A model generated the notes under the pieces. That model saw nothing but the letters and a program-made list of their open reading frames with translations, was not told the DNA's origin and ran no database searches. The position numbers were made by a program, and so were the translations under genes. Shown one piece after another: positions 44,893 to 52,418 of a stretch of 64,000 nt of DNA. Within the stretch, counting starts at the first letter, position 1. Every line of letters starts with the position of its first letter. This stretch comes from Candidatus Poribacteria bacterium (GTDB taxonomy: Bacteria; Poribacteria; WGA-4E; WGA-3G), in the NCBI GenBank assembly GCA_022827625.1, contig JAJEIE010000008.1:1-64000 (forward strand), given 5' to 3'.

Positions 44893-45546
44893 ATGAGAAG
44901 CATCTCTGTTTTAACAGCACTCGCACTAACCTTGATAGCGGGTTTCGCCTTTGCGACTGAAACCCCAACTGTGCAAGGTGAATACATTGAAGCGAGATCG
45001 GCGAGTGTCTATGTCGGGGCATGTCACTTCGGTGCCGAATTTATGGAAGGCGGTAAAGAGGCGACCCTTGTCTGGAACATCCAGCAAGGCAGTTGGAACG
45101 ACGTTTCGCTTGATGGCTTAACCGTCGTCGCTGTCGTCAGTGCGAAGAGCAACTTGGCAATCGATACCGAGACCCGTAAGAGCGTGTTGTACATGGATCC
45201 AAGTACGACAGCAGCGCAACGCACTGCGCTCCGTGATCTGCTAACCACAAAACACGCCGACGTTTTGGGCAAAGTTGTTACGACGCAAACCGCTGCGGTT
45301 GAATTCACGAAACAAGGCACGAAATACGATGTAACGGTCGGTGAAGTCCTCACGCTATCTGCCAACCGCTATCCGTGTGCGAACTGCACACAGCCACACC
45401 AAATCTGGTATGAACCGCTGACAGCAATTCAGAACGCCATCGTCGGTAAATCTGAAGTCTATCACTATAAAAACGGTCACCTCCCGGTGACGTGGCAACA
45501 GGGCGGCACAGCGAACAACGTCTTTGTTGGCAGTTTTTCGATGTAA
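44893..45546 (+). CDS. Secreted DUF1326-like protein
   Basis: 217 residues with a signal peptide (ALTLIAGFAFA) and a compact domain matching the DUF1326 pattern: GEYIEARSASVYVGACHFG, GGKEATLVWNIQQGSWNDV, LDGLTVVAVVSA and YPCANCTQPHQIWYEPL. The CANC pair and the upstream Cys could bind metal, but this is not established for the family. It has its own promoter and GGGAGA ribosome site. It is followed by a strong 13-bp hairpin. Function unknown. Confidence 0.8.
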   Translation: MRSISVLTALALTLIAGFAFATETPTVQGEYIEARSASVYVGACHFGAEFMEGGKEATLVWNIQQGSWNDVSLDGLTVVAVVSAKSNLAIDTETRKSVLYMDPSTTAAQRTALRDLLTTKHADVLGKVVTTQTAAVEFTKQGTKYDVTVGEVLTLSANRYPCANCTQPHQIWYEPLTAIQNAIVGKSEVYHYKNGHLPVTWQQGGTANNVFVGSFSM

Positions 45547-45556
45547 TTCCTTCAGC

Positions 45557-45586
45557 GTCTGTAGTTGCCTGCTGGCAGCTACAGAC
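45557..45586 (+). terminator. Strong hairpin after the DUF1326 gene
   Basis: GTCTGTAGTTGCC / GGCAGCTACAGAC, 13 pairs with one G-T wobble and loop TGCT, 11 nt after the stop. No T run follows, so it may protect the message 3' end rather than terminate. Confidence 0.6.
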
Positions 45587-45787
45587 ATCCCTACACACCT
45601 TAGAATCTTGGTTTTTAACTTACTCCTTAAAAATCACGCCACACATGCTCTAAATATCACACAGAAACTTCTATTAACGAAAACTGAATGGCTCTGGTGT
45701 TTTTCTGAAAAAAACGCTGGGGTTTCATACATGGGGGTAGGTTTTCTTCACACGCCTAAAGACGTGGGGCTCTAACCCCTATTTTTG

Positions 45788-47053
45788 ATGAAAATCAACA
45801 CTGTCAATAAATTCTTACTCATCTCAATTGATTGCTGGCGGTTCGATGCACTCAGTCGGACGAACCCCCTTTTTAACACGCCGAAGTTCGACCTACTGAC
45901 GCAGGATTTTTCGCTTGCTGAAAAGTTTTTTGTGCCGGCACCGGCGACACGGCCGTCTCATACCTCCTATTTCACTGGACTTTACGCGTTTGAACACGGT
46001 CTCTATGGGCAGGCTTACCTTAAGATGTTCGAGGGGATTCCAAATCTATTTCAGATATTTAGTGATGCGGGTTATCACATCACCGGGTGTTCAGAACGTC
46101 CGGATGTGTTCCGATTCCTCGACTTTGAGCCGTTCATTACAGCAATCGACCCGAATGCATCGGCACAACATCTCGGCTCACTTGAAAACTTAATCCGACA
46201 GCTCAAGCAGCCTTCGGATGTACCGCAATTCTGTTTCCTGCATTTCTGGTACGCACACGATGGATATGGCATGAGCGGAATTCCGGGTGCGCCAAGTCTC
46301 GGGTGGCTCGTCGATAACAGTAGGATGGATGAGGCGTTGCGTATCTACTACGCCGCTGTGACGCATATACTCGAATTTAAGCTCGTTGAAATTTTGAAGC
46401 AACTTCATCTCTCAGAGTGGGCAATTTTCATCTTTGGAGACCATGGTGAAGGTATCTGCAATGAGATTATAAACCACGGTGCCACACTCCATCAGAACGT
46501 GCTACACGTGCCGTTGTTAGCCCGTATCCCTGACGTGGGGAGTCTGGAATTTCCGAATCCGCCGATTTCAGCGATTGATTTGTTCCCGACCATTACAAAC
46601 CTCGCAGGTATTGATGTGGACTATCACGGTTATGGACAAGACCTGCTATCTCCATCTCAAATTGACGCAAACCGATTGGTCCTGTCGGAGCTGGATAGTC
46701 TCTACGGCGTTAGGTTTCTTGACAAAAACAACTTGGAGATACCGCACCATCGCGTAACTTCCCGGGCAATGGTTGACAACATAGAGATTGATAGGTATTC
46801 GGAAGGCGTTCGACTCTGGTCCCTGACGGATGGTGAGTATCTGTATCGTGAAGATGAACAGACAGGTGAGTTCGTGTATCGACATGTGCTGAGTGGTGAA
46901 GAGTGTGCCTGTGAAGATCCAAATCACTTCCGCGACACTTATGACAACATCTTGATGAATTCTAATTACCACCACCTGAAAACACAAGAATCTACGGCTG
47001 AGGAGACAGAGATTCTGGAAGGTAAGTTACGGGATCTCGGATATGTTGAGTAG
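45788..47053 (+). CDS. Sulfatase/alkaline-phosphatase-superfamily enzyme with threonine at the nucleophile position
   Basis: 421 residues. The sulfatase fold is shown by FLLISIDCWRFDAL, the nucleophile loop APATRPSHTSYFTGLYAFEHG, IFIFGDHGEG with the metal-binding Asp-His and NVLHVPLLARIPDV. The formylglycine-forming C/S-x-P-S-R is replaced by T54-R-P-S-H, so it cannot be a classical sulfatase; Thr nucleophiles occur in phosphodiesterase and phosphoglycerol-transferase relatives. The first metal-site Asp pair is DC instead of DD. No signal peptide, so it acts inside the cell. No ribosome site is visible; GGGGCTCTAACCCC just upstream may form a hairpin. Confidence 0.85.
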   Translation: MKINTVNKFLLISIDCWRFDALSRTNPLFNTPKFDLLTQDFSLAEKFFVPAPATRPSHTSYFTGLYAFEHGLYGQAYLKMFEGIPNLFQIFSDAGYHITGCSERPDVFRFLDFEPFITAIDPNASAQHLGSLENLIRQLKQPSDVPQFCFLHFWYAHDGYGMSGIPGAPSLGWLVDNSRMDEALRIYYAAVTHILEFKLVEILKQLHLSEWAIFIFGDHGEGICNEIINHGATLHQNVLHVPLLARIPDVGSLEFPNPPISAIDLFPTITNLAGIDVDYHGYGQDLLSPSQIDANRLVLSELDSLYGVRFLDKNNLEIPHHRVTSRAMVDNIEIDRYSEGVRLWSLTDGEYLYREDEQTGEFVYRHVLSGEECACEDPNHFRDTYDNILMNSNYHHLKTQESTAEETEILEGKLRDLGYVE

Positions 47054-47240
47054 GTTCGACATTTACGCCAGCTTGTTTTTCATATTCGCATTTGATTCAA
47101 TGTAAATGAATATAGACCCTATCTAAAGTGCTTTTTTATTTTACACGATCAACGAATTATGTGATAGTGACATATCCTGTATCATGTTTTGACTTGCACG
47201 CTATCGGGCGCGCTTCTTCTAAGGAAAGGAGATGCTAACA

Positions 47241-47609
47241 ATGACAATTACGTTTGACCACGTCCATCTTCGGTGCGAGGACTTGGACGGGGCAATCAGT
47301 TATTACGAAAATATATTTGACGGTAAAGTCTTAGAAACAGTTGATGTCGGCAGGTTAGAAGTCGTCCGTATGGAAATCGGTGGGGAACGGATATTCCTCT
47401 CCTCTAAATTAGCGCATATGGATGTAGAAGATACCAGCGGCAATCCACGCTGGGGACTCTTCCAACTTGCCTTTACTGTAGAAAACCTCGACGCGACCGT
47501 CGCAGAACTCCAGGCGAAAGGTGCAGAACTCGACTATCGGCTACCTGAGATCAAGCGGGCGTTTTTCAAGGGACCTGACAACGTTCAGATCGAACTCATT
47601 GAGATATAA
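47241..47609 (+). CDS. VOC-superfamily (glyoxalase/dioxygenase-fold) protein
   Basis: 122 residues. Paired beta-alpha-beta-beta-beta modules are visible: FDHVHLRCEDLDGAISYYEN in the first half and GLFQLAFTVENLDATVAELQ in the second, ending FFKGPDNVQIELIEI. Possible metal ligands are His in DHVHL and the Glu in QIELIEI. Members include glyoxalase I, extradiol dioxygenases and resistance proteins, and the type cannot be told. ATG 47241 is preferred over 47232 because AGGAG (47227-47231) is then 9 nt away. Confidence 0.88.
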   Translation: MTITFDHVHLRCEDLDGAISYYENIFDGKVLETVDVGRLEVVRMEIGGERIFLSSKLAHMDVEDTSGNPRWGLFQLAFTVENLDATVAELQAKGAELDYRLPEIKRAFFKGPDNVQIELIEI

Positions 47610-47650
47610 TGGTTCGCAGAAGCCGCACCTTTGTTCTGACAAATCGTGTT

Positions 47651-47673
47651 GGGTGAGGGCCCGTGCCTCACCC
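47651..47673 (+). terminator. Terminator-like hairpin after the VOC gene
   Basis: GGGTGAGG / CCTCACCC with a 7-nt loop, followed by TTCTCTGT. Moderate U content only. Confidence 0.5.
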
Positions 47674-47807
47674 TTCTCTGTATCTGTCTATAGTGTATTG
47701 GTAATTGAAAACTTACCATAACGCAAGTAAGGTTGAGGTTACCGCATTACATAAAAAAGTTCTCTTTATATTACAAACTTTCAGGTTCCCGAACTCACAT
47801 TAGAATT

Positions 47808-48707
47808 ATGATAGAAAAAGAATTTAGAAACGAAGATCCGCCCGGTAAGATTATTGCCTTTGTATTGTTTGTCGTTTCTCTCTATGGTGGGAGTTCGACC
47901 GCTGTTAAGATCAGTTTGCAAGGCTTTCCGCCGCTGAAAATGGCATTTTTTCGTTATATATTAGGGCTTATTGCTGTTGGCGGGGTCGGCCTTTTCTATG
48001 GAATATCGATGCGGTTGCGTTTTGAAGAGTTGCGCCGGTTGACGGTAGTTGCGGTATTGCACGCATTGCATACCGTTCTGTTGAACATCGGCACTCAGCT
48101 CACTATAGCTTCTCGCTCAACCATTTTTTTTTCGCTTTACCCAATTTTTACTGTCATATTCGGGAACTTTTGGCTTCCGGATGATCGGCTCTCTGTTAGG
48201 AAGATATTGGGGATTCTCTCTGCCTTTGGTGGTGTTATTGTTGCCTTCGCGCCGAACCTACGAGAGGGTGGCGTTTTGGAGTATCTCATTGGAGACCTGA
48301 TTGTGACGCTGGCTGCCTGTTTCTTTGGACTCCGTATTACGCTCACGAAAGTGTTTGTTCAAGACATTTACCCACACCGCCTTCTCGTCTGGTTGTTAGG
48401 TTTAAACATACCCTGTTTTCTGGTTTTGAGCTATTTCTTCGAGCGTGGGAAACCGATTGTATTGACGTTGGCAAGTGGAGCAGGAATGCTCTACCAAGGG
48501 TGGATACTCACGGGTTTCTGCTTTTTAACATTGACGTCAGTGCTAAGAAAATACAAGGCGAGCAAATTGGTAGTCTTGTATTTTTTCAATCCTGTGTCGG
48601 GTGTATTGTTTAGCAACCTGCTTTTAGGTGATGAACTGTCGTTGAGTATATTAGCAGGAACTGCATTGGTGGCAGTAGGGATTTATCTTGTAAATATGAG
48701 GCGGTAA
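47808..48707 (+). CDS. DMT/EamA-family membrane transporter
   Basis: 299 residues with about ten hydrophobic helices in two EamA halves: IIAFVLFVVSLYGGSSTAVK starts the first and the second begins near YLIGDLIVTLAACFFGLRIT. The pattern AFFRYILGLIAVGG and FFNPVSGVLFSNLLLGDELS is typical. These carriers export or import small metabolites and the substrate is not predictable. ATG 47808 gives a normal length; a TTG further upstream (47733) would add an untypical N-terminal tail. It is followed by the PhyH cluster after 32 nt. Confidence 0.85.
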   Translation: MIEKEFRNEDPPGKIIAFVLFVVSLYGGSSTAVKISLQGFPPLKMAFFRYILGLIAVGGVGLFYGISMRLRFEELRRLTVVAVLHALHTVLLNIGTQLTIASRSTIFFSLYPIFTVIFGNFWLPDDRLSVRKILGILSAFGGVIVAFAPNLREGGVLEYLIGDLIVTLAACFFGLRITLTKVFVQDIYPHRLLVWLLGLNIPCFLVLSYFFERGKPIVLTLASGAGMLYQGWILTGFCFLTLTSVLRKYKASKLVVLYFFNPVSGVLFSNLLLGDELSLSILAGTALVAVGIYLVNMRR

Positions 48708-48739
48708 AGCACGGACCGACGTGTATTAAAGGAGAATTG

Positions 48740-49591
48740 ATGGGCACAAATACAACGCTTGAAGAACGGAAATTTAGACTGACTCCTGAGGAACGTGCCT
48801 CTTGGGACGAAAACGGATATTTCGTCCGCCACAATGTTTTCACTGAAGCAGAAAACGATCTTTTAACGCAAGTCGCTGATGCCATTGCACTGGGAAAAAT
48901 ACCGTTCCCTGACCATCGTATCTTCCAAAACGCGTTAGTGAGAGACGGAAAAGTTGAAGCATCGGGTGTCCACGCCATGCACAGTATTCATCAAATGAAT
49001 CTGTATTCGCCAGAATTCCTTGAACGCACGCGCGATCCGCGTCTCACTGACCCCGTTGTTGACATCCTCGGTCCCGATCTCCTCGGTCTCAACAGCCTCT
49101 ATATCTGGAAACCCCCAAAAATCGGTTTGGGGTTCCCATGGCATCAAGATAGATGGTATACTCGCCCTCAGTTTAAAACCGAAACCACCGTCGGCACGTG
49201 GACGGCAATTGACCCTTCGGATATAGAGAACGGGTGTCTCTACGTTATTCCGGGTAGCCACAAAACCGGCATTCTTGAACATGCTGAGCTTGAAGGTTCA
49301 CAACAACAGGAGTTTAGACAGGCAGTCGGGGCACCGGACGAAGATGGGGTCGCCGTTGAGGTACCACAGGGAAGTGTCATCTTTTTCGACAATCGAATCC
49401 TCCATAAAAGCACGGATAACAAAACTAAGCGTTTTCGACGGTGTAACGTCGCACATTACCTAAGCGCAAAGGCAGAACGCGTTCACCATAAGAATTATAT
49501 GCGTCCAGTCATGTGGGTTCGGGGCAAAATATACCCGACGCTGTCCGATGGTGTCTACCGCGACACTTTACCCAGCGCAGAACCCAAATAG
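48740..49591 (+). CDS. Phytanoyl-CoA dioxygenase family protein, array copy 1
   Basis: 283 residues; Fe(II)/2-oxoglutarate-dependent oxygenase of the PhyH family. Iron ligands are H135-x-D137 in FPWHQDRWY and H222 in LHKSTDN; an Arg in RFRRCNVAHY should bind 2-oxoglutarate. Start at ATG 48740 with GGAG nearby. It is first of four similar tandem genes (48740-52197). All four share the start of the domain (ENGYF[VI]R, DV/NVF), GLGFPWHQD and CLYVIPGSHK. Members hydroxylate fatty acyl-CoA, ectoine or small natural products; the substrate is not predictable. Confidence 0.93.
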   Translation: MGTNTTLEERKFRLTPEERASWDENGYFVRHNVFTEAENDLLTQVADAIALGKIPFPDHRIFQNALVRDGKVEASGVHAMHSIHQMNLYSPEFLERTRDPRLTDPVVDILGPDLLGLNSLYIWKPPKIGLGFPWHQDRWYTRPQFKTETTVGTWTAIDPSDIENGCLYVIPGSHKTGILEHAELEGSQQQEFRQAVGAPDEDGVAVEVPQGSVIFFDNRILHKSTDNKTKRFRRCNVAHYLSAKAERVHHKNYMRPVMWVRGKIYPTLSDGVYRDTLPSAEPK

Positions 49592-49612
49592 AATTTATCA
49601 ATAGGAGCATAA

Positions 49613-50467
49613 GTGAACACGAATTCAACTCTCGAAAAGCAGATATTTAAACTCACCCCTGAAGAACGAACCGCCTGGGACGAGAACGGATACTTTGTCC
49701 GTTACGACGTTTTTACAAAAGAAGAAAACGACGTGATACGTCAAATCGCTGACGATATTGCTATCGGAAAACGATCTTTCCCAGACTATCATATTTTTCA
49801 AAACGCTTTAGTCAGAGACGGTAAAGTCGAAGCACAAGGTATCCATGCAATGCACAATATCCAATATGTGAGTTGTAATTGTCCAGAATTCCTTGCGCGT
49901 ACCCGTGACCCGCGTCTCACCGACCCGGTTGTTGACATCCTCGGTCCCGATATCCTCGGTCTCAACAATCTCTATATTTGGAAGCCTCCAAAGATTGGCT
50001 TAGGTTTCCCGTGGCATCAAGATAAATGGTATTTTAATCTTCAGTATAAAACCGGAACGACCGTTGCAACGTGGATGGCAATTGATGACGCAGATAAAGA
50101 AAACGGATGTCTACATGTTATCCCCGGCAGCCATAAATATGGCGTTCGTGAACATAAGGACCTTGAAGGTTCACAACAGGGAGAGTTTAAACAGGCAGAA
50201 GGGGCTCGCGATGAAGATGGCGTCGCCGTTGAGGTCCCCGCTGGCGCGGTCATCTGGTTCAATAGCCAAGTTCTTCATAAAAGCACGGATAACCACAGTA
50301 ATCGTTTCCGACGTGCGAACATAGCACACTATGTGAGTGCGACAGTAGAATGGACGCGTCCTGAGGCAGTCAATAAAAAACGACCTCCCATGTGGATTCG
50401 AGGTAAAATCTACCCCGGTATGGCAGATGAAGTTCAACATGATGTTATACCAATTTTAGACGATTGA
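49613..50467 (+). CDS. Phytanoyl-CoA dioxygenase family protein, array copy 2
   Basis: 284 residues starting with GTG after AGGAG (49603-49607). Iron site FPWHQDKWYFN with H-x-D and distal His in LHKSTDNHSNRF. The sequence diverges from copy 1 mainly in the N-terminal 90 residues (FPDYHIFQNALV, NIQYVSCNCPEF), which form the substrate side of the pocket in known relatives, so a different substrate is possible. It is followed by copy 3 after 15 nt, which shows the same ATAGGAGCA ribosome context, as expected for tandem duplication. Confidence 0.93.
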   Translation: MNTNSTLEKQIFKLTPEERTAWDENGYFVRYDVFTKEENDVIRQIADDIAIGKRSFPDYHIFQNALVRDGKVEAQGIHAMHNIQYVSCNCPEFLARTRDPRLTDPVVDILGPDILGLNNLYIWKPPKIGLGFPWHQDKWYFNLQYKTGTTVATWMAIDDADKENGCLHVIPGSHKYGVREHKDLEGSQQGEFKQAEGARDEDGVAVEVPAGAVIWFNSQVLHKSTDNHSNRFRRANIAHYVSATVEWTRPEAVNKKRPPMWIRGKIYPGMADEVQHDVIPILDD

Positions 50468-50482
50468 GGAATAGGAGCACTC

Positions 50483-51346
50483 GTGGATACAAATACAACG
50501 CTTGAAGAACGAAAGTTTAGACTCACCCCTGAAGAACGAATCTCTTGGGACGAGAACGGGTACTTTATCCGTTACGACGTTTTTATCAAAGCGGAAAACG
50601 ACTTTTTAGCGCAAATCGCCGATGACATCGCTACCGGAAAACGACCTTTCCGCGCCCAAAATGTCCATCAAAACGCTATGGTCAGGGATGGAAAAACTGA
50701 AGCATCCGGTCCCAACGCGATGCACGCTATTCATCATATAAATCATTATTCGCCAGAATTCCTTGAACGCACACGCGATCCACGTCTCACCGACCCCGTC
50801 GTTGACTTAATAGGTCCAAATATCCTCGGTCTCAACAATCTGTATATCTGGAAACCGCCGAAAATCGGTCTAGGGTTCCCGTGGCATCAAGATAAATGGT
50901 ATTTTAACCGTCAGTATATAACCACAAAAACCGTCGGCACATGGACGGCGATTGATGCCGCAGATATAGAGAATGGATGTCTCTACGTTATTCCCGGTAG
51001 CCACAAAAAAGGAGTACGTGAGCATGTTGAACTTGAAGGCTCACAACAGAATGAGTTTAAATTAGCACTCGGTGCGCGAGACGAAGACGGTGTCGCGGTT
51101 GAAGTGCCGCCAGGGACTGTCGTATTTTTTAATAATGAACTTCTTCATAAAAGTACGGATAACCACAGTGAACGTTTTCGCAGATGTAATGTCGCCCATT
51201 ATATCAGTGCGGATTCAGAACGTGTTGAAAATAAATGGGTAAAGAACATTCGTCCGGTCATGTGGGTTCGCGGGGATACACACTCAGAAAAGATGGAACC
51301 CGTCTATCGGGACGCGCTACCCATTCCAGAAGAACAGGAGAGCTAA
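50483..51346 (+). CDS. Phytanoyl-CoA dioxygenase family protein, array copy 3
   Basis: 287 residues starting with GTG after AGGAG (50473-50477). Iron site FPWHQDKWYFNRQY and LHKSTDNHSERF are intact. Its stop TAA overlaps the ATG of copy 4 by one base. The last ~20 codons share a 31-nt identical stretch with copy 4 (51284-51314), although the rest of the two genes has diverged, pointing to gene conversion or recent duplication of the end. Confidence 0.93.
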   Translation: MDTNTTLEERKFRLTPEERISWDENGYFIRYDVFIKAENDFLAQIADDIATGKRPFRAQNVHQNAMVRDGKTEASGPNAMHAIHHINHYSPEFLERTRDPRLTDPVVDLIGPNILGLNNLYIWKPPKIGLGFPWHQDKWYFNRQYITTKTVGTWTAIDAADIENGCLYVIPGSHKKGVREHVELEGSQQNEFKLALGARDEDGVAVEVPPGTVVFFNNELLHKSTDNHSERFRRCNVAHYISADSERVENKWVKNIRPVMWVRGDTHSEKMEPVYRDALPIPEEQES

Positions 51347-52197
51347 TGGACACAAATACATCACAACTGGAACGGAAATTTGCCTTGACATCTGAAGAAC
51401 GATCAGCGTGGGAGGAGAATGGATATTTCGTCCGTTACGACGTTTTCACTGAAACAGAAAACGACGTACTGCGTCAAATTGCGGACGACATTGTTGATGG
51501 AAAACGACCTTTCCCGGCGGATAATATTAATCAAAACGCATTAGTTATAGATGGAAAAGTTGAAGCATTGGGTATCCAAGCAATGCACAAAATCCATCAT
51601 GTAAGTTGTTATATTCCTGAATTCCTCGCACGTGTGCGCGATTCCCGCCTAACCGGTCCAATCGTTGACCTGCTCGGTCCAGATATTCTCGGTCTCAACA
51701 ATCTCTATATTTGGAAAGCACCAAAGATTGGCTTAGGTTTCCCGTGGCATCAAGACAAATGGTACTTCAACCATCAGTACAAAACTGAAATGACAGTCGG
51801 GACGTGGATGGCGATTGATGCTGCAGATGTAGATAATGGGTGTCTGTACGTCATTCCGGGTAGCCATAAATATGGCATCCTTGCGCATGACGATCTTGAA
51901 GGTTCACAACAGACCGAGTTTAAGATAGCGCGCGATGCCAAAGACGAAGATGGTGTCGCTGTTGAAGCGCCGCCGGGAGCAGTCGTTTGGTTCAACAATC
52001 AACTCCTGCATAAAAGCACCGACAACCACAGCCTTCGCTTTCGGCGTTGTAACGTCGCACATTATATCAGCGCGAATGCAGAACGTATTCCGGGTCGGAA
52101 GAACATTCGCCCTGCCATGTGGGTTCGGGGGGATACATACTCAGAAAAGATGGAACCCGTCTATCGGGACGTTTTACCTATCCCAGAATCCGATTGA
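51346..52197 (+). CDS. Phytanoyl-CoA dioxygenase family protein, array copy 4
   Basis: 283 residues. ATG 51346 overlaps the previous stop (TAATG) and has AGGAG upstream; a longer in-frame start inside copy 3 would have no family support. Iron site FPWHQDKWYFNHQY and LHKSTDNHSLRF are complete. As in copy 2 the N-terminal region (FPADNINQNALV, HHVSCYIPEF) differs most. It closes the array and is followed by palindromic repeats, then convergent to the Rieske gene. Copies 1-4 appear to be one transcription unit. Confidence 0.93.
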   Translation: MDTNTSQLERKFALTSEERSAWEENGYFVRYDVFTETENDVLRQIADDIVDGKRPFPADNINQNALVIDGKVEALGIQAMHKIHHVSCYIPEFLARVRDSRLTGPIVDLLGPDILGLNNLYIWKAPKIGLGFPWHQDKWYFNHQYKTEMTVGTWMAIDAADVDNGCLYVIPGSHKYGILAHDDLEGSQQTEFKIARDAKDEDGVAVEAPPGAVVWFNNQLLHKSTDNHSLRFRRCNVAHYISANAERIPGRKNIRPAMWVRGDTYSEKMEPVYRDVLPIPESD

Positions 52198-52238
52198 ATT
52201 CCATTGTTCACTTATTTTCGGGCTTTACTATAATTCGG

Positions 52239-52380
52239 TAATTTTTTCGGATGCCTCAACTTGTTGAGGACATATCTCAGCGAAACATTCCTGAACAAGT
52301 TTTCGATAATTTTTTCGGATGCCTCAACTTGTTGAGGACGCGTTTCAGCGAAACATTCCTGAACAAGTTCAGGCATCCAG
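52239..52380. repeat. Two tandem 68-bp units built of nested inverted repeats
   Basis: Units start at 52239 and 52307 (TAATTTTTTCGGATGCCTCA). Each holds CCTCAAC-TT-GTTGAGG and a downstream CCTGAACAAGTT; in unit 2 the right part is complete as CCTGAAC-AA-GTTCAGG, which also pairs with the left palindrome of the unit (GGATGCCT...AGGCATCC). This is a REP/BIME-like arrangement between convergent genes. Confidence 0.8.
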
Positions 52381-52418
52381 ATATTGCGGTATTACCGATC
52401 TAATTTACCATCGTGGGA

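Noticed and set aside
45788-47053. Classical arylsulfatase
   Set aside because: The C/S-x-P-S-R motif needed for formylglycine is absent (T-R-P-S-H).
51235-51345. Longer start for PhyH copy 4 inside copy 3
   Set aside because: Would add 37 residues with no family similarity; ATG 51346 overlaps the stop of copy 3 and has AGGAG.
52239-52380. CRISPR array
   Set aside because: Only two units, directly abutting, with no unique spacers; the pattern is a tandem REP-like repeat.
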